Source of the DNA: Photobacterium profundum SS9
GTDB taxonomy: Bacteria > Pseudomonadota > Gammaproteobacteria > Enterobacterales > Vibrionaceae
Direction of reading: 5' to 3'
Assembly: GCF_000196255.1 (NCBI RefSeq)
Contig: NC_006371.1
Span: 696,332-760,331, forward strand
DNA: 64,000 nt
The notes under the pieces are model-generated. The model was not told the origin of the DNA. It searched no databases and was given only the letters and a program-made list of their open reading frames with translations. The number at the start of each line of letters is the position of its first letter. The stretch's first letter is position 1. This document shows positions 27,812-36,675 of the stretch, one piece after another. The position numbers and the translations under genes are program-made.

Positions 27812-28300
27812 TTAGCAGTCAGACAAGCCAGTACGGGTAACGCCTAAACTTTCCCGAGGTAATTGGGTTGTGAAACTGGGGGAGGAAAAATCAACACCAA
27901 AGGTAGCCAGTGGAATAATTAAATTTATTTCGTAGTCTACGATTTTTGCTTCGACAAACTTAATAGTAAGAAATGTTGACTCATCAGATAATGAGTCAGT
28001 AATTTTCTCACCATTGCTGTCTAAATATATGATCTGGATATTGTTAACCGTAAAGTTTGGTAATGGTACATCATCAATTATAGCGGCCGTTAATATGTCG
28101 GCTTGCTCATTAGTCGTAACTTGGCACACACTGGCTAATCGTGCAGCACGCCTGCTGGTTTCATTGAGCACATGCCAAGTAAACATTAAACGCCCAAATT
28201 CAATGATTGCAAAGATGATGATAAAAAATAAAGTCGCAACAATACTGAATTCGACAATGGTTATTCCGTGTTGTTTCTTATTTAGCGTTAGTGGTTTCAT
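27812..28300 (-). CDS. tadE: TadE-like minor pseudopilin (first downstream copy)
   Basis: The 162-residue product has the TadE-type N-terminus: a short basic stretch, GITIVEFSIVATLFFIIIFAIIEFGRLMF, then RRAARLASVC. The Glu in the hydrophobic segment and the preceding Gly fit a TadV-type prepilin cleavage site. TadE proteins are pseudopilins required for Flp pilus formation. Its start shares one base with the stop of the next tadE-like gene upstream, so the two are coupled. Two consecutive TadE-like genes followed by tadZ is a usual variation. Confidence 0.85.
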   Translation of the reverse strand: MKPLTLNKKQHGITIVEFSIVATLFFIIIFAIIEFGRLMFTWHVLNETSRRAARLASVCQVTTNEQADILTAAIIDDVPLPNFTVNNIQIIYLDSNGEKITDSLSDESTFLTIKFVEAKIVDYEINLIIPLATFGVDFSSPSFTTQLPRESLGVTRTGLSDC

Positions 28301-28746
28301 TACAGTACCCTCATCGTATAACTGGACGTCATAGTAAAGTTGAGAGAAATATCATCACCAGAAAAAAAATTGGGGAGTGTCGTTAATACGGGTTGAAAAG
28401 GATACACCACCTCTACCTGTACATAATTGTTGTTAAAAGTGACAGTTACATGATCAGTCGTTAACGAGGGGAGTAAGCTATCGTTACCAGTACTGGTTGT
28501 ACCGTATACAACAAGGTTACTGGCATTCGCTATCTGTGAATCAGTTAATGAATAAACACCTGTTGTGCCAGATGCAATCACATTGGCAAGGTAGCGAGTG
28601 CTGTCGCGGCTTAATTTTTCCAGTTCTGAATAGAGATAAAAGGCACGGCCTAGTTCTAAAATTGATAGAAGTAATATTAATAAAACGGGTAGAATAATCG
28701 TAAATTCGACCATGGCTAACCCTTGTTGAGCCCGTATACTTTTCAT
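28300..28746 (-). CDS. TadE-like minor pseudopilin (second copy)
   Basis: The 148-residue product begins with RAQQGLAMVEFTIILPVLLILLLSILELGRAF, a TadE-type prepilin-like N-terminus with a Gly-Leu/Glu cleavage context. A small periplasmic beta-rich domain follows. It may be called TadE or TadF; the short length does not decide. It overlaps both neighbours by one base. Role: pseudopilin or assembly factor of the Tad system, matured by TadV. Confidence 0.83.
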   Translation of the reverse strand: MKSIRAQQGLAMVEFTIILPVLLILLLSILELGRAFYLYSELEKLSRDSTRYLANVIASGTTGVYSLTDSQIANASNLVVYGTTSTGNDSLLPSLTTDHVTVTFNNNYVQVEVVYPFQPVLTTLPNFFSGDDISLNFTMTSSYTMRVL

Positions 28747-30056
28747 TATGAATCCTCACTATCAGGATCATTAAACAGTACAATTTTATATGGACCTTTT
28801 TCATTGGGGGTCATTCCGGGATCCCCTGTGTTAACTCGGCAATCTTTGATGAATTCGCCGACAATCCACGAGCTATTTCCGCCTCCACCTTTCTCATCTA
28901 CATGAGCTGTTTCACTCAATGGTTGTACTAAGAAAAAGCAGCCAAGCCCTTTTAAAGGTATATCTATTCGCCCACCTGATTTGTCAATTTCATCGCATTT
29001 AAGAATAGGTACACTTAATACTCTGCGAAAATACCCTTCTGATTGGCATTCAGGCTCAGATAGGCAACTTTCAAAATCTTGATTATTGCTATAATCATCA
29101 AAACTATATATATCGTCGAGAGATAGCGTGGTTTGATACTCTTCAATGATATTGCCATTCCCATCATCAACCTCGACAGTTTGCACTTCTACTAATTTTG
29201 TTTTGTCGTAGTAGGTATCTTTATCGGCCGGATATATATTTTCATCGTTCTTGAATGTACCTTCGTAAACACCAAATCGTGTATCGATACCCCGAGTGGG
29301 GCCAACCATGTTTCCAGGCTCTGAGGTTATTATTTCATCTTCAACAACAGTTAAACATGCATCAAAACTACCTGCGAGTGCTTCACCATAGGAGTTCGCA
29401 CCGGGTACGGCATTGCCATCTGCATCTTTTAGTGCCATAGGCATAAAGTTACCAGATCCGATGGCTGAGTCTTTAGAGCTTGAGGCTTTTAATACATGTA
29501 ACGACCCCTCATAGTAACCTGAGAGAGTGGTATTACTTTCATCTCCTTCGCAAATACTGAGTGGTACAACATTGCAGGTTGTTGCAATACTGCTACTCGG
29601 TCCGGCGACAGCTGAAGATCTTGCTGACATATCAATATTAAAAATGGCAACAAGGTAATCAGCAACATCAACATCTTCTATGCGAACTCTAACATAGGGT
29701 GAGGAGGTAGTACTTGTTGATGAATCGAAGGGGAGTGATTCTGAAAATTCATAATGAATATCAGTGTCATCAATGGTCATGGAACCAAAACCATCTAATA
29801 TAAGGTTATTATTAATGGCTGCATTTCCAGCCAGGATAGCCGCAGCGTGATCGCTACCTGAATCAATCGCTTTGGCGGCGCTAAGGGCGGCAGAATCGAC
29901 AAGGTTTTGCAATTTACCTTTAGATAAAATCAAATTACCGACATCTAGAGCAAGTGCGCCTGCCCCTATTAAAACGACCATGGCTAATGTTGCAAAAATT
30001 GCCACTACGCCTTTCTGAGCACGATAGGGCGATGCATTAATTCGTCTAATAACCAT
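28746..30056 (-). CDS. tadG: TadG-like pilus assembly protein
   Basis: The 436-residue product has the TadE/G-like N-terminal helix (QKGVVAIFATLAMVVLIGAGALALDVGNLILSKGKLQNLVDSAALSAAKA, split here by residue 40). A large periplasmic region follows, with Cys residues near TCNVVPLSICEGDE and SCLSEPECQSEGYF that could form disulphides. I see no complete MIDAS motif, so it is a TadG of the type without an obvious VWA domain. TadG-type proteins anchor or adapt the machine in the envelope. It is coupled to the tadE-like gene below it by a one-base overlap. Confidence 0.85.
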   Translation of the reverse strand: MVIRRINASPYRAQKGVVAIFATLAMVVLIGAGALALDVGNLILSKGKLQNLVDSAALSAAKAIDSGSDHAAAILAGNAAINNNLILDGFGSMTIDDTDIHYEFSESLPFDSSTSTTSSPYVRVRIEDVDVADYLVAIFNIDMSARSSAVAGPSSSIATTCNVVPLSICEGDESNTTLSGYYEGSLHVLKASSSKDSAIGSGNFMPMALKDADGNAVPGANSYGEALAGSFDACLTVVEDEIITSEPGNMVGPTRGIDTRFGVYEGTFKNDENIYPADKDTYYDKTKLVEVQTVEVDDGNGNIIEEYQTTLSLDDIYSFDDYSNNQDFESCLSEPECQSEGYFRRVLSVPILKCDEIDKSGGRIDIPLKGLGCFFLVQPLSETAHVDEKGGGGNSSWIVGEFIKDCRVNTGDPGMTPNEKGPYKIVLFNDPDSEDS

Positions 30057-30186
30057 GGGTACTCCTCATTTTCTGAAATGTATCTATTGCCTTTCTTACG
30101 ACTCGTCGATTAATGTTTTATTTTTTAAGTCTTTTCCTTCCTTTCCTTCATTGCCAGAAGCGATTGCTTTCGATGCTTTTTTACCA

Positions 30187-30345
30187 CTATAAGGAGGGGA
30201 ACCCACCCGGTACTTTATTTTCAGCTAATGGATCGACAGTTTGCATGCGGATCATTTTGTTTCGGCTATCACCTAAATTAAATTCGTTCGCACAGCTTGA
30301 TACAGACATCGCCATAATAAAGGTCGTAAACATCATTATTTTCAT
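30187..30345 (-). CDS. Small Tad-locus lipoprotein
   Basis: A 52-residue reading frame lies between rcpA and tadG. It starts MKIMMFTTFIMAMSVSSCAN, a signal peptide with a likely lipobox VSSC (Cys18), followed by a short mature part with LGDSRNKMIRMQTVDP. The Shine-Dalgarno AAGGA lies 8 bases before ATG. Short lipoproteins with an MI-MQT-P motif occur at this position in other Vibrionaceae Tad loci, to my recollection; I infer a role with the secretin. A longer plus-strand frame over the same bases has no Shine-Dalgarno and is rejected. Confidence 0.7.
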   Translation of the reverse strand: MKIMMFTTFIMAMSVSSCANEFNLGDSRNKMIRMQTVDPLAENKVPGGFPSL

Positions 30346-31007
30346 TATCTTATTCCTTATAATTGATGTCCGAATCGACCTTCAGATCCAGCCTTAGGTG
30401 CAATACTGTAATTTGAAGAGTTAGACGTTTGTGTATAGCTATTCTCTGCGGGTTCATTACGCTTTAGTTCACTCATACGACCCAGTAGGTAGTATTCCCA
30501 GTCATTGGGTTCAACAAAATTATCCGTTGGTAGAGTAATATCTTGTTTACGTACAGGTTTGGCTAAACGAGGTGTAACAAGAATGACAAGTTCGGTTTCA
30601 CCTTTACGAAATGATTGGCTACGAAATAATTGACCAATAATGGGTAAATCGCCTAAACCAGGCAGCTTTTCTACGACATCAGTAATATTTTCATTGAGTA
30701 ACCCAGCAATACCGATTGTTTGACCATTACCAAGTTCTACGGTTGTTTTGGCTCCACGCTTTGAAAGGGAAGGAACAAAGAATTGAGTATTAGTACCACT
30801 AGGTCTTATAGAAACGGCATTTTGGTTCGATATTTCACTCACTTCGATATTCAAAGCGAGATTGATGCTGTCAGCAGACATAACGGTAGGAATAAATTTT
30901 AAAGCGACACCAAATTCTTTAAACTCAATGGTAATATTTTCATCATTCGGAACCGGTATCGGGAATTCACCCCCAGAAATAAACTCTGCTTCTTCACCAC
31001 TTATGGC

Positions 31008-32408
31008 CATAGGTATCTACACAGATTGAGCAAAAAACGAACTGGCTATTTGCCTCATCGCGTTTATCTCATCCATGGTGTAGGTATCTAGTACTTCACA
31101 CATTTGTAGGAAAACCCATAGTCCCGCAAGCAGTGATGGCTGAGTGACAGGCTTTGTTCGCTTAGTTAAACGACCACTCAGCTTAACCAAAAAACCTTTA
31201 AATTCATTAGCTTCATCCGAGCTGTCCGAATAAAGCTTAAATATCAACGTCGTTGCAACACTGGCTGTGATCAGACGCTTTAATATTGACTCCGCAGTAG
31301 TTTGCTGCCATTTCTCTAACTGATGACCATCTGACTTCAATAACTTAAACCAAGATTCAATATTCCAGCGATGGCAATACCACGTTGCAATCTCTGTTGC
31401 ATCAACATCCAACACGTTAGACAGCAGATACCATCTTGCTAGCTCTTTACCTTCATCATCCGTGACCAGGCTCATAACAAAGCGACAGGTGGGCGCCGCT
31501 GACGCGAGCTTTTCTGATTTCCGGTGTAACTCAACAGTCGTTTCACCAACAAACAAATAGCCCTCTTTACCTCGAAGAGAAATAACACCTTTCAAGTCTG
31601 GGGAGATTGTTCGACTGATGATTTCAGCCGTTTTAAACTGACCTTCGTGACGGAACGTTGAGCCTTTTTTAGTTCGAGTTAGCCAGTGAACTGAGCCTAA
31701 ACGTCTTAAGTCTTTCGCTGAATCTGCTTCTCTATCAACAACATGCACCAGGGGCTTGTCTAAATGTAATTGTTCTTGCCAATGAATGCTGTCAAAGAGT
31801 GAATCTAGGTGACTTTGCTTGGGTTGTAACTCTTGGCTTCGGCATTGATAAATACCGTTGCTTGTCAGTAAGTTAAGACCTGCTGGAGCAATGGGTGCGC
31901 CAGTATTTGCGTCTACCAATAAAGACGCTTGCAGTTCGTAGCCAACATCGAGAGCGTGTGACATCTTAGTTTTATCTAACTTACTATGATGTTTAGCGAA
32001 ATTGATATGGCACCAATCATGAGCCATTAATACATATCGACTTTGACTTTCTTTCACACCAGAACGAGCAAGTCCCAGCATCGGGCCACTTAGCATAGGA
32101 AAAGTCACATCCTCATTATGATAAAAACGCCAATGTTGCTTGTGTCGATGCCCATGATTGTGTGTGGTGGCGAAGAGATTTTACACCTGGTGCATTGCTA
32201 GAATTAACTGTCATGTGTTCCATTATAAGGGTCTGATAACGCTTAGATAATCTTGATTCAAGGATACAGGGTAATTGATGTTGTTCAAAAAGAGTCATCG
32301 TCAATACTAATGAAATGAAAGTTAACTCTCTTGATCGTTGATCCTTAGATCAGTTCCCTTCTCTTGGCCGATTGGTTAATTTGTAACCATTTTGTGTAGA
32401 TACCTATG
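31008..32408 (-). mobile_element. IS4-family insertion sequence inside rcpA
   Basis: The element is 1401 bp with perfect 16-base terminal inverted repeats: CATAGGTATCTACACA at 31008 and its complement ending at 32408. It is flanked by an 8-bp target duplication, CTTATGGC at 31000-31007 and 32409-32416. Family assignment rests on the transposase. The repeats and target duplication are exact, so the insertion is recent. Confidence 0.93.
31017..32298 (-). pseudogene. IS4-type transposase with a one-base frameshift
   Basis: The N-terminal frame (32298-32116) reads APGVKSLRHHTQSWASTQAT and then runs out at TAA. The second frame carries the rest from residue about 58 onward. Dropping one base at 32132/32133 (ATTGG to ATGG) gives QATWRFYHNEDVTFPML and joins them into one protein of about 425 residues. 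The catalytic pieces are in the second frame: Asp in AHDWCHI, Asp in VVDREADS, Glu in RWNIESWFKLLKS. As read, transposase is probably not made and the insertion is locked in place unless a relative acts in trans. Confidence 0.85.
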
Positions 32409-33253
32409 CTTATGGCGGTTAAGGTGGGTTCTGCTAATACTTTGGCTAACCCATTTGTTTTTGCTATGTCAAAAGCGGCAGCAAATAGGGTGTTACTGCT
32501 TAAGAAACTTGCGAATAAACCGTTATCGTCAATGCTTAGTGGGTTTGAAATTGCGGCATCTATAATAGGATCTATTATACCTACATTACTAGGCACACTT
32601 GCTCCACCATTTGCGCCACCCCATGTCCAATTTCCACTTTGATGGGCAAAAACAAATTTAGAATCAAATTCACGCACCAATGATCGCTGTACCTCGGCAA
32701 CGGTAACCTCTAACATGACTTGATGTGAGCCACCAACAGCCATTAAATTAATAATTTCACCGTCAGCTGTGAAGGTGTTTGCTATTTCAACCGCGGTCGC
32801 GATTTTATCAGCGCTAGAGACCTCACCACTTAGCACTAATTTATTTTGGCTGGTATAAACTGAAATTTTTTCATTGGGCATGAATTCATATAACTTGGAT
32901 TTTAACGCGTTCAAGTCGTGCGTAACTTCGACATCTAATACTGTGATTAATTGATCTCTTGAATCCCAAATTATGACGTTGGTGGTGCCGAATTGCTTGC
33001 CTAACACATAAATCTTGTTTGAACGAAGAATTAAAATATCGGCAATCGCTGGGTTACCAACAGATATTTTCTTTGCTCTTCCTGGAATTTCAATCAGACG
33101 TGATTTATTGTGTGGAACTGAGATGCTTTCAGTTCTAGTCGCACTAACATTGGTAGAAAAAAATAAACTGAAAAACAGAATACTTATAAAAATCATGCAT
33201 TTGTTGTAAAGGGCTTTTATCGCTGTAAATTCCATTTTATTGACTCCATGTGA

Positions 33254-34048
33254 CTATATGCGTACGTTGACACGGCTTGTGTCAGTCCCTTTAATAATGG
33301 TTATTGCATCGGTTGTGCGACGATAAACACGCTTTTTTTGTTCAATATCATTGGGATTACGCAGTGAAAGCTGTAATTCACCTTTAGATTTAGCGGTGAC
33401 TAAAGACTCAGCTTGTTTCGGGGTTAATTCTAATGTGACAGCACGAACAATAACGGGTTTTGAATCATCTGTTCGGGCTGTTTGATCGACCGCGAGAATT
33501 TTAATTTTCTTTAATACTGTTATAGCGTTGTTTGATTTTTCTTTGATGTAGATAACATCGACAAAATCACCGGGTAATAAGAACCCTGCTACACCAATAA
33601 CATCATTCACTCGAATGGTAACGGCACGCATATTCGGTGAAATTAAAGCGGCAAGCGTTGTCCCTTCTCCTGGCGTTACAAGGCGTTCTTTTCGTAATAG
33701 GTCACCTTCAAATATTTCATTCCGAGCAAGCATGCCCACGACTTGTTCTGGTGTTTCATACCCTTTACTTTTTACTAAATCTGTCGGGTAGTATTCGATG
33801 CTAAGATGCTTAGCTTCAATTTTTGTGCCCAGTGGAATTCTTTGTTGAGCCATTACTCTTGGTACTTTAGGTTCTTCTTTCATAACTTCTTTTATTTGAA
33901 CTTCAACCTGAGTAACTGGTTCTGATGGTTTAGTTTGCGCATTGAGATTGGCTTGTTTTGATTGTAACCAGTTGTTAGCCAATATTAACGCGCCAAGACC
34001 CATCATGATTGAAATGAATAAGGTCAGAAATATCTTGCCTTTAGCCAT
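33254..34048 (-). CDS. rcpC: RcpC/CpaB, Flp pilus assembly protein (SAF domain)
   Basis: The 264-residue product has an N-terminal membrane anchor (residues 5-27, IFLTLFISIMMGLGALILANNW). A SAF domain follows (about 65-125, RVMAQQRIPLGTKIEAKHLSIEYYP), then a CpaB-type domain (MRAVTIRVNDVIGVAGFLLPGDFVDVIYIKE). RcpC is a periplasmic partner of the RcpA secretin. It is 18 bases upstream of rcpA and overlaps the AAA ATPase gene by eight bases. It looks intact. Confidence 0.92.
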   Translation of the reverse strand: MAKGKIFLTLFISIMMGLGALILANNWLQSKQANLNAQTKPSEPVTQVEVQIKEVMKEEPKVPRVMAQQRIPLGTKIEAKHLSIEYYPTDLVKSKGYETPEQVVGMLARNEIFEGDLLRKERLVTPGEGTTLAALISPNMRAVTIRVNDVIGVAGFLLPGDFVDVIYIKEKSNNAITVLKKIKILAVDQTARTDDSKPVIVRAVTLELTPKQAESLVTAKSKGELQLSLRNPNDIEQKKRVYRRTTDAITIIKGTDTSRVNVRI

Positions 34049-35387
34049 GTGTACCTCCTAATACATCATGCTCAGCACGATCAACAAAATAGCTGCTCCA
34101 GACACTATCAATAAGTGATGGGGTTATATGTTTTTCAAGCTGGAAAAAATCAATTTGATTGCGACACATGGTCACAAGATCTCTTGGGTAGCAAGGTAAT
34201 AACGGAATATTATGATTCTTATGGAGTGTGTCGATAACATGCTTAAGGCTTTCACTTGGAATGCTTAAATCATGAAATAAACCCTGTTGTTGCCATAGAT
34301 ATTGATAATCACTAATCGATATCGGTTCAAATTCAATTTTGTAACCAATACGACGAAGAAATGCATCGTCGGCAAGCTTGGCTGGGTGGATGTTAGAAGA
34401 AAAAACCAATACTTGTTCGAATGGAATATCAAAATGCTCACCCGAAGCCATGGAGAGATAGTCGATTTTTTCTTCTAAAGGAACAATCCAGCGATTGAGT
34501 ATTGTATCTACAGAGACTCTCTGACGGCCAAGATCATCAATAAGAAAAATACCGTTATTGGCCTTCATTTGAAGAGGGGCACAGTTTATTTTATGGGTTA
34601 TATCATAAGAGACTTCAAACATTTTATCGGTTAGCTCACCACCGACCACGACTTCAGGCCGTTTACATAAAAGAAGTCGCTCATCATGCCCGTTATCTAG
34701 GCGTAAACTTTGCGCTGAGGTTGCGGGTGTAGAATTCACTTTTTCATGAATAATCGGGTCGTAAACTTGTAATATTTGATGCCCGATACACACTGAATGA
34801 GGAATATAGACGTTAGAATTGAACATTCTTACAAGGCGACGAGAAACATAAGTTTTACCCGTGCCTGGCAAACCGTAAATAAAGATGGCTCTGCCTGAGT
34901 TAAGTGCAGGCCCTAACTGACCAACCAATTTTTCTGGCAATATTAAATCGCTTAGCCCTTTTTTTAAACTATCAGGCGTCACTGATTCTTTATTCAAACT
35001 TTGAGAGGTGACAATTTTTTTATAAAGTGAAAGAGGAATAGGGGTCGGCCCAAGATATCCATCGCGTTGTAACTCATGCTGGGAAAATAACATCCCTTTC
35101 TTGGTTAGCGCATAACGGATACCTTTGTCGATTCTTAAATCAGACCGCACTTCTACCAGCGCTTCTGCTTTGAGTTTTTGGGCTAAAATATCGATAAGGT
35201 TACCGGGTAATGCCATCGACTGTGAAAGGTGAGGCACATCTAAATCAATGGCTTGAGATAAATGTTTTAACAGTAAACTTTCAAGCAGCCGTGAAGGAAT
35301 CCCCGTTTGCTCAATGGTTCGTGGTTTAGGAAGCAAATCATTAGGATTCGTTGATTCAGCGATAACTGAAGAAGCAGAATGCATCAT
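34041..35387 (-). CDS. AAA ATPase embedded in the Tad operon
   Basis: The 448-residue product has an N-terminal helical or winged-helix region (about 25-115) and an AAA core with Walker A GLPGTGKT at residues 172-179. The Walker B is FLIDDLGRQ, followed by FSSNIHPAKLADDAFLRRIGYKIEF, a sensor-like stretch with arginines. It has no membrane segment. It is not one of the standard Tad proteins (TadA and TadZ are both present elsewhere), but it overlaps rcpC by eight bases and follows tadV by 15, so it belongs to the operon. It may remodel or regulate the machine; no partner can be assigned. Confidence 0.8.
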   Translation of the reverse strand: MMHSASSVIAESTNPNDLLPKPRTIEQTGIPSRLLESLLLKHLSQAIDLDVPHLSQSMALPGNLIDILAQKLKAEALVEVRSDLRIDKGIRYALTKKGMLFSQHELQRDGYLGPTPIPLSLYKKIVTSQSLNKESVTPDSLKKGLSDLILPEKLVGQLGPALNSGRAIFIYGLPGTGKTYVSRRLVRMFNSNVYIPHSVCIGHQILQVYDPIIHEKVNSTPATSAQSLRLDNGHDERLLLCKRPEVVVGGELTDKMFEVSYDITHKINCAPLQMKANNGIFLIDDLGRQRVSVDTILNRWIVPLEEKIDYLSMASGEHFDIPFEQVLVFSSNIHPAKLADDAFLRRIGYKIEFEPISISDYQYLWQQQGLFHDLSIPSESLKHVIDTLHKNHNIPLLPCYPRDLVTMCRNQIDFFQLEKHITPSLIDSVWSSYFVDRAEHDVLGGTHG

Positions 35388-35402
35388 AGATTAGCCTCAT
35401 AA

Positions 35403-35909
35403 TTAAAACATATAAAATTCGCAATAGAGTGTGGCGAGTAAAATAGCCCCACCCATAGGAACAGCATTTATCGCAATGGAATCAGCTTTAGGTGACTGAT
35501 AGAATTGATAAACGATAATATTTGCCCAGCGTCTAAAGTTGGGTATGAATTCATGTTTACAAATCATTAATAGTAATGATAATGCCCCGGAAAAAACGAC
35601 AGACATCGAAATTAATAATAATATGTTAGGAAAACCAACCACAATACCCAGTGCCGCGAGCAGTTTTGCATCCCCAGCGCCAAATAGACCGAGATAATGC
35701 AATGTAATAGAAACGAATAATCCTACTATAAGCCCCAATAAGGCATCGGTAAGGTAATGAAAATCTAGTGATCCTATTTCCAATGATGAAATAATTGCTT
35801 GAGCTAACCCAAGAAAAATTAAAACAACAATGGCATGATTAGGTATTTTATTCTCTCTAATGTCATAGAGGGCAGCATAAATAACAACGCTAAGGATCAC
35901 TATATTCAT
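35403..35909 (-). CDS. tadV: TadV/CpaA prepilin peptidase (A24 family)
   Basis: The 168-residue integral membrane aspartyl protease cleaves the leader of Flp and of the TadE/G-type pseudopilins. The two catalytic aspartates are visible: in YDIRENKIPNHAI near residue 16 and in the GxGD motif LFGAGDAKLLAALG near residue 75. It has about five hydrophobic segments and is the short, CpaA-like version without a methyltransferase domain. It lies directly after flp, as in most Tad loci. Confidence 0.93.
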   Translation of the reverse strand: MNIVILSVVIYAALYDIRENKIPNHAIVVLIFLGLAQAIISSLEIGSLDFHYLTDALLGLIVGLFVSITLHYLGLFGAGDAKLLAALGIVVGFPNILLLISMSVVFSGALSLLLMICKHEFIPNFRRWANIIVYQFYQSPKADSIAINAVPMGGAILLATLYCEFYMF

Positions 35910-35934
35910 TATCAGACTCGTTAAATGTTATAAT

Positions 35935-36118
35935 TTATTCTGTACCACCAATATCAGTGGTTATACCGTCTATCACGGTTGTAACTTGTGTACCTAAATC
36001 TGTGAACGCTGTTACAACAGCTGCCCCCTACAAGTGATCCTGCAATGGCATACTCAACCGTTGTTAGTCCTTCTTCGTCTTCCCAAAATTCGATTAGAGA
36101 CTGTTTGATATTCTGCAT
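35935..36118 (-). pseudogene. flp: Flp major pilin gene with a one-base frameshift
   Basis: From ATG 36118 the frame reads a Flp pilin with the class IVb signature EEGLTTVEYAIAGSLVG, cleaved after Gly by TadV. It then shifts and reads nonsense (GSCCNSVHRF). Removing one base from the C5 run at 36024-36028 restores AAVVTAFTDLGTQVTTVIDG up to TAA 35937-35935, a normal 60-residue pilin. Shine-Dalgarno AGGAG precedes the ATG. A second pilin gene is not seen in the window. The lesion is in a homopolymer, so sequence error or phase variation must be considered beside real decay. Confidence 0.9.
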
Positions 36119-36675
36119 GGTAATACTCCTGTAAGGTTTTAATGTTGCTTGTCTAACAACCCCAAGCTAATTTAACAATAGTTCAGCCCATATTTTTTGT
36201 GGTACTTTTTTGACACTTAAATAATATTAATTCTAACTATATGTTTTTAAATGTAAAAAATATTTATTTAATATTTAAATTTACATAATTACTATTAGTT
36301 GAGTTTCATATTAATTTGCCTTAAAAGCTAGGCGTTTTGCACTTATTATTTGAATCCAGCGGCGATATTGCTAAGTGTTGGAATTAATTAATGAAAATAC
36401 ATTGGTGCTGGATTTTACTAATAATGTTGTCTGTTTTTTTAGTCATATTTCAAGTTCCTAAAGCATGATTATTTTGCTTGGCTCATAAGAAAAGTATTGA
36501 GTTAATAAGATGAGCTTTATCTTCATTTTTTGGTTGTGACGATAACTTCTATACTGTATTTAGCGAAATTAATTTGTTGTTCGATTAGTAAGATGATAAC
36601 GCGCATTAAATTTAATGCGAATGAATATCATTTGTAGTATTTTAGTGAGATATTAACCTAGCAGGAACAGACAGA
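36119..36675. other. Intergenic region upstream of flp and of the phosphohexomutase
   Basis: This 557-base, very AT-rich stretch should hold the minus-strand promoter of the whole Tad operon and the plus-strand promoter of the mutase gene. I see no clear sigma-54 or other named site. One 25-codon plus-strand frame (36391-36468, reading WCWILLIMLSVFLVIF) could encode a tiny membrane peptide, but it has only a weak Shine-Dalgarno. Confidence 0.45.

Larger units (their letters stand above)
30357..33235 (-). pseudogene. rcpA: RcpA/CpaC Tad secretin, split by an IS4-type element
   Basis: The secretin is in two pieces. 33235-32409 encodes the signal peptide, the N-terminal secretin domain (VPHNKSRLIEIPGRAKKI) and the start of the secretin core (LAEPTLTAI). 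30999-30357 encodes the rest (GEEAEFISGGEFPIPVP, NITIEFKEFGVALKF, VEKLPGLGDLPIIGQLF). Removing 31000-32408 joins 827 and 643 bases into one 490-codon frame (489 residues), the usual CpaC length. RcpA forms the outer-membrane ring for the Flp pilus, so the insertion should abolish export. The downstream genes are same-strand and could still be transcribed from inside the IS. The C-terminal piece has an accidental ATG at 31010-31008 inside the IS end. Confidence 0.95.

Noticed and set aside
30113..30397. Plus-strand 94-codon frame between tadG and rcpA
   Set aside because: It overlaps the small minus-strand lipoprotein gene, which has a good Shine-Dalgarno and signal peptide, and it has none itself.
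36391..36468. 25-codon hydrophobic frame upstream of the phosphohexomutase
   Set aside because: Too short and with only a weak ribosome binding site; chance is likely in such AT-rich DNA. Recorded in the intergenic entry.
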